Source of the DNA: JBBKWX01 sp037969175 | GTDB lineage: Bacteria; Bacteroidota; Bacteroidia; AKYH767-A; JBBKVM01 | NCBI GenBank assembly: GCA_037969175.1 | Contig: JBBKWX010000126.1 | Span: 1-8,177 of the forward strand | DNA length: 8,177 nucleotides | Direction of reading: 5' to 3' | In this document: piece after piece, positions 6,282-8,177 of the stretch | Layout of the letters: each line of letters begins with the position of its first letter | Position numbering within the stretch: position 1 is the stretch's first letter | Position numbers and translations under genes: made by a program | Notes under the pieces: model-generated | Seen by the model: the letters and a program-made list of their open reading frames with translations, nothing else | Told to the model about the DNA's origin: nothing | Databases searched by the model: none

Positions 6282-6435
6282 ATAAATATAAATGCGGAGG
6301 AATTAAGCAGCAATGACTGTCGATGTTGCTAAGATGCATGCAACTACCTGACAATAGGTTGGTTTCTGCTAGGGTAATTGCTATTCAACAGTTATGTATT
6401 TTTCCAGAGTTTTTCGAAAATGACCCAAATAATAA

Positions 6436-6463
6436 ATTCGATTGCTCGCTTAAGCAATCGAAT
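6436..6463 (-). terminator. Hairpin terminator after the hydrolase gene
   Basis: A perfect 11-bp stem, ATTCGATTGCT (6436-6446) with AGCAATCGAAT (6453-6463), has a 6-nt loop. On the minus strand it is followed by the T-rich TTATTATTTGGG. It lies 43 bp past the hydrolase stop codon and separates that transcript from the regulator gene. Confidence 0.75.
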
Positions 6464-6506
6464 ATTCAGATAAGTCTCAATTATTTTTTTTAAACAAAGA
6501 GTGGCT

Positions 6507-7328
6507 CTATCTGTTTTGAAAATAAAATTCCAAGCCCAGGATAATGTTTGGTTCTCTGGAGTCCATATGACTTTTCTTTTTCTCAATATTTTTTGAAAGT
6601 TTAATATTGGAATAGTTGCTAGAAAGTGATTGATAATATTTTTCGAAAGGAGCCAGCATCCTGTCGCTTTCTTCGTTTCCACCAATCCCCATAAATACCA
6701 ATTGCTTTTGATCCTTAATGTTGGCTCTGCTATTCGCTTCCATTTGCAGTGAAACTTCGTTGTCGAACCATAGTGAAGGACTAAGCATGATGTAGTTGCC
6801 AAATACTTTATTGTTTTCGCTAAATGCATATGCTCCAAACAATCCTCCGTATGAATGCCCTAAGATTACCCGGCTATCTCTGGTAGTTTCAGCACTATAA
6901 TCCTGCTCCATTCTCGGTATCAGTTGTGTTTCAATAAAATTCAAAAACTGCGGTGCTCCACCTGTTACCGAGCTAACTTTTGTAGGAGTATAATCGATGC
7001 TGCGATCCTTACCGTAGCTTATGCTCACAACCAATACATTTCTAAGTGCATGAGAATCCGAAATCTCCTGGCATCTGTTTGCTACGAAACCAAATATTTG
7101 TTTCCCATCCAACACATATACGGTTGCATATTTTTCGGATGAATTGTAATTGGCTGGCAAGCCCACTTTAATGTCATAAGTTGCTCCATTTGCAATCGAC
7201 TTTAAACTGAACTCCTTGGTAATTCCGGATTCGAATTTTTCTTTTTTACATGAACCCATCAAGATCACAAGTAACAGTATACCTGCTGTTGTAAATACTC
7301 TTTTTGCTAAAACTGTTTTGTTTTTCAT
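6507..7328 (-). CDS. Lipoprotein alpha/beta hydrolase (putative esterase, COG2819/IroE-like)
   Basis: This encodes 273 residues. The signal peptide has a hydrophobic core at 12-24 and the lipobox LMGSC, placing the lipidated cysteine at C27; the protein should be anchored outside the cytoplasm. The fold is that of the esterase D / siderophore-esterase group: YATVYVLDGKQIFG (67-80), LVVSISYGKDRSIDYTPTK (99-117), then the nucleophile elbow GHSYGG (157-162) with S159 as catalytic serine, followed by MLSPSLWFDN (181-190). H254 in KSHMDSREP is the likely catalytic histidine; the acid may be one of the glutamates in GGNEESD (216-222), but this is unsure. Length and order fit the family. The substrate cannot be read; members cleave ester bonds in siderophores and other compounds. 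It shares an operator and promoter architecture with the metallothionein-like gene, so it is probably induced under the same metal condition. Confidence 0.9.
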   Translation of the reverse strand: MKNKTVLAKRVFTTAGILLLVILMGSCKKEKFESGITKEFSLKSIANGATYDIKVGLPANYNSSEKYATVYVLDGKQIFGFVANRCQEISDSHALRNVLVVSISYGKDRSIDYTPTKVSSVTGGAPQFLNFIETQLIPRMEQDYSAETTRDSRVILGHSYGGLFGAYAFSENNKVFGNYIMLSPSLWFDNEVSLQMEANSRANIKDQKQLVFMGIGGNEESDRMLAPFEKYYQSLSSNYSNIKLSKNIEKKKSHMDSREPNIILGLEFYFQNR

Positions 7329-7356
7329 TTTGTTTTTCCGTTAAAATTTGATGGCA

Positions 7357-7364
7357 CAAAAGTA
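7357..7364 (-). promoter_or_regulatory. -7 box of the hydrolase gene
   Basis: On the minus strand this reads TACTTTTG, matching TAnnTTTG. Transcription would start near 7351, about 23 nt before the ATG at 7328. No TTTG -33 box is visible. The 38-bp operator ends exactly 22 bp upstream, the same distance as in the metallothionein-like promoter. Confidence 0.7.
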
Positions 7365-7386
7365 TATCCGCCACCCTGCTCGCGTA

Positions 7387-7424
7387 TTACATTACTTTGG
7401 GAAAGGATTATAGAATTTTGGGAT
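7387..7424. promoter_or_regulatory. Putative HMA-AraC operator, copy 2 (hydrolase gene)
   Basis: This repeats the element at 5590-5627 with identical internal spacing: TTACATTACTTTGGG, a variable 5-nt spacer, ATTATA, two variable bases and ATTTTGGGAT. The half-sites ACTTTGGG (7394) and ATTTTGGG (7415) are 21 bp apart. All but one of the spacer positions (7402-7406) and both bases at 7413-7414 differ from copy 1, while everything else is identical, so conservation is confined to the presumed contact positions. Confidence 0.8.
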
Positions 7425-7451
7425 ATCAGGAAAAAATCCTCAACCTATATG

Positions 7452-7541
7452 CCTTAATAGCAGGTGCATATAAAGATGTAAAATGGCTGGGTGATATCTC
7501 TGGGGGTGGTTTTGCTAGCTTTTAAATGCACCTGCTTAAGG
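7452..7541. repeat. Inverted repeat, possible small MITE-like element or hairpin
   Basis: The left arm, at 7452-7474, begins CCTTAATAGCAGGTGCAT. It matches the reverse complement of the right arm TTTAAATGCACCTGCTTAAGG (7521-7541) apart from a 2-nt insertion and one mismatch. The 46-nt centre has no coding sign. No clear target-site duplication is visible, so a mobile origin is a guess. Confidence 0.6.
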
Positions 7542-7543
7542 TA

Positions 7544-7700
7544 TCTGCGATTAGTTAGCCTTCTTATTTCCCGCAGAATTCGCAGAATGCTTCCTTGCAT
7601 CAGCGATATCTGCGGATTAGAAAAGGTATTGCAAGGAATGCACTAACTATATCGCAGAAAACGCAGAATGAAATAAATAGTTTCTGTGGGATCTGCGAGA
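7544..7700. repeat. Interrupted inverted repeat with CGCAGAA direct repeats
   Basis: The right arm at 7628-7658 (ATTGCAAGGAATGC, then ACTAACTATATCGCAGA) pairs with two left blocks, TCTGCGATTAGTTAG (7544-7558) and TGCTTCCTTGCAT (7588-7600). The left blocks are separated by a 29-nt insertion that itself holds CGCAGAATTCGCAGAATG. CGCAGAAAACGCAGAATG recurs at 7653-7670. The arrangement looks like one CGCAGA repeat inserted into an arm of an older palindrome. Confidence 0.5.
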
Positions 7701-7767
7701 AATATTCTACCCTTAGTATTACGCATATACGGGACCTCGGGGTAGTTCTTTAGTGTTCCTGATTTTA

Positions 7768-7805
7768 AACACAAAGGCTCGAAGTATTTATAAGGCTCAA
7801 AGAAA
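7768..7805. repeat. Dispersed 38-nt repeat (AAGGCTC type), copy 2
   Basis: This matches 3401-3438 without gaps. It is preceded by TTCTTTAGTGTTCC (7747-7760), the same wording as the tail of the two-hairpin element. I read it as the surviving 3' end of a further, truncated unit at the head of the tandem array. Confidence 0.65.
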
Positions 7806-8039
7806 AATCTCTCTGCGCTCTTATCCTTTAGAATTTATATATTAATATTATTTCCCATCCGAGGCATGTCCCATAGGGACACCATATCTATAGCAGAAAT
7901 GATTGCGGGATGCCTTTATCGTGCCCTTAGGTACGACACCTTTCCGTGCTTTTAGTGCTTTTGTTCTTCCGTGTTCCCCTTTTTTTTTACACAAAGGCTC
8001 GAAGACTCGAAGTAATCGCAAAAAAAAAACGCAGAGAAA
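7806..8039. repeat. Two-hairpin repeat, copy R2 (first full tandem unit)
   Basis: The unit opens with AATCTCTCTGCGCTC and an AT-rich lead ending in CCATCC. The core follows: hairpin TGTCCC-AT-AGGGACA (7867-7881), a conserved linker, and hairpin TCGTGCC-CTTA-GGTACGA (7919-7936), then the T-rich tail to about 8012. It matches R1 at 4071 over about 145 bp and R3 over its whole visible length. The core-to-core distance to R3 is 233 bp. A minus-strand frame of 69 codons crosses it, but the protein is low-complexity and follows the repeat, so I do not call a gene. Confidence 0.75.
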
Positions 8040-8050
8040 AAATCTCTGCG
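8030..8050 (-). terminator. Strong intrinsic terminator at the tandem-unit junction
   Basis: A perfect 8-bp stem, CGCAGAGA (8030-8037) with TCTCTGCG (8043-8050), has a 5-nt loop. On the minus strand it is followed directly by ten T residues (8029-8020). It would stop transcription entering from the right edge, so a minus-strand gene may lie beyond the window. The stem is also part of the repeat family. Confidence 0.7.
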
Positions 8051-8177
8051 CTCTCACACTTTAGAATATATCTATTATTAATATTTTCCATCCAAGTCAT
8101 GTCCCATAGGGACATCACATCTATAGCAGAAATGATTGCGGGATGCCTTTATCGTGCCCTTAGGTACGACACCTTTC
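8040..8177. repeat. Two-hairpin repeat, copy R3 (partial, runs off the right edge)
   Basis: The same lead (AATCTCTGCGCTC, an AT-rich stretch, TCCATCC) is followed by hairpins at 8100-8114 and 8152-8169. The core is almost identical to R2 up to the edge at 8177. The array may continue further. Confidence 0.75.

Noticed and set aside
6313..6351. Short plus-strand frame preceded by GGAGGA
   Set aside because: It has only 12 codons, no recognisable composition or promoter, and Shine-Dalgarno sites are otherwise not used in this window.
6392..6838. Minus-strand frame of 148 codons
   Set aside because: It overlaps the hydrolase gene in another frame, runs through the hydrolase terminator hairpin and shows no coherent domain. 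The hydrolase frame has a signal peptide and GHSYGG.
7848..8057. Minus-strand frame of 69 codons
   Set aside because: It lies inside the R2 unit and its junction with R3. The protein is basic and low-complexity, and its composition reflects the CGAAG/CGCAG repeats and poly-A runs. No promoter or family resemblance is visible.
7544..8177. CRISPR array
   Set aside because: The repeated words are irregularly spaced and degenerate, there are no unique spacers of constant length, and the tandem period of 233 bp is far too long.

Overview
The window looks like a chromosomal piece of a Bacteroidota (Bacteroidetes) bacterium, probably of the Chitinophagaceae/Cytophagales/Sphingobacteriales type. The grounds are AT-rich DNA, A-rich leaders with almost no Shine-Dalgarno sites, several TAnnTTTG -7 boxes of the Bacteroidota type, lipoprotein signal peptides, a sensor-kinase family typical of the phylum, and dense intergenic repeats. 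All seven genes I can support lie on the minus strand.

Layout, left to right. Positions 1-2826 hold the N-terminal 942 residues of a very large multi-membrane sensor histidine kinase, cut by the left edge. Next come a small four-helix membrane protein (2999-3385), a short c-type cytochrome lipoprotein with one CTPCH haem site (3513-3896), another small four-helix membrane protein (4251-4655) and a GNAT acetyltransferase (4782-5282). These are separated by repeats: an inverted repeat built on a CCGTGT motif, a hairpin element built on GTCCC/GGGAC, and a two-hairpin element of about 145 bp.

The most interesting part is 5361-7424. It encodes a 37-residue cysteine-rich metallothionein-like peptide (5416-5529), an AraC-family regulator with an N-terminal HMA-like metal-binding domain carrying MxCxxC (5627-6202), and an alpha/beta-hydrolase lipoprotein (6507-7328). 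The upstream regions of the peptide gene and the hydrolase gene share a 38-bp element, identical at 32 positions. In both, the element lies exactly 22 bp upstream of a TAnnTTTG -7 box. It contains two TTTGGG half-sites 21 bp apart, as expected for an AraC-type activator. I infer a compact metal-response regulon in which the HMA-AraC protein senses a soft metal (copper is the obvious candidate) and activates the peptide and the hydrolase. The regulator gene has its own ordinary-looking promoter.

The last 750 bp (7425-8177) has no credible gene. It is made of inverted repeats, CGCAGA-type repeats and a tandem array of the two-hairpin element that also occurs near 4071, with units 233 bp apart. 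The array runs off the right edge.
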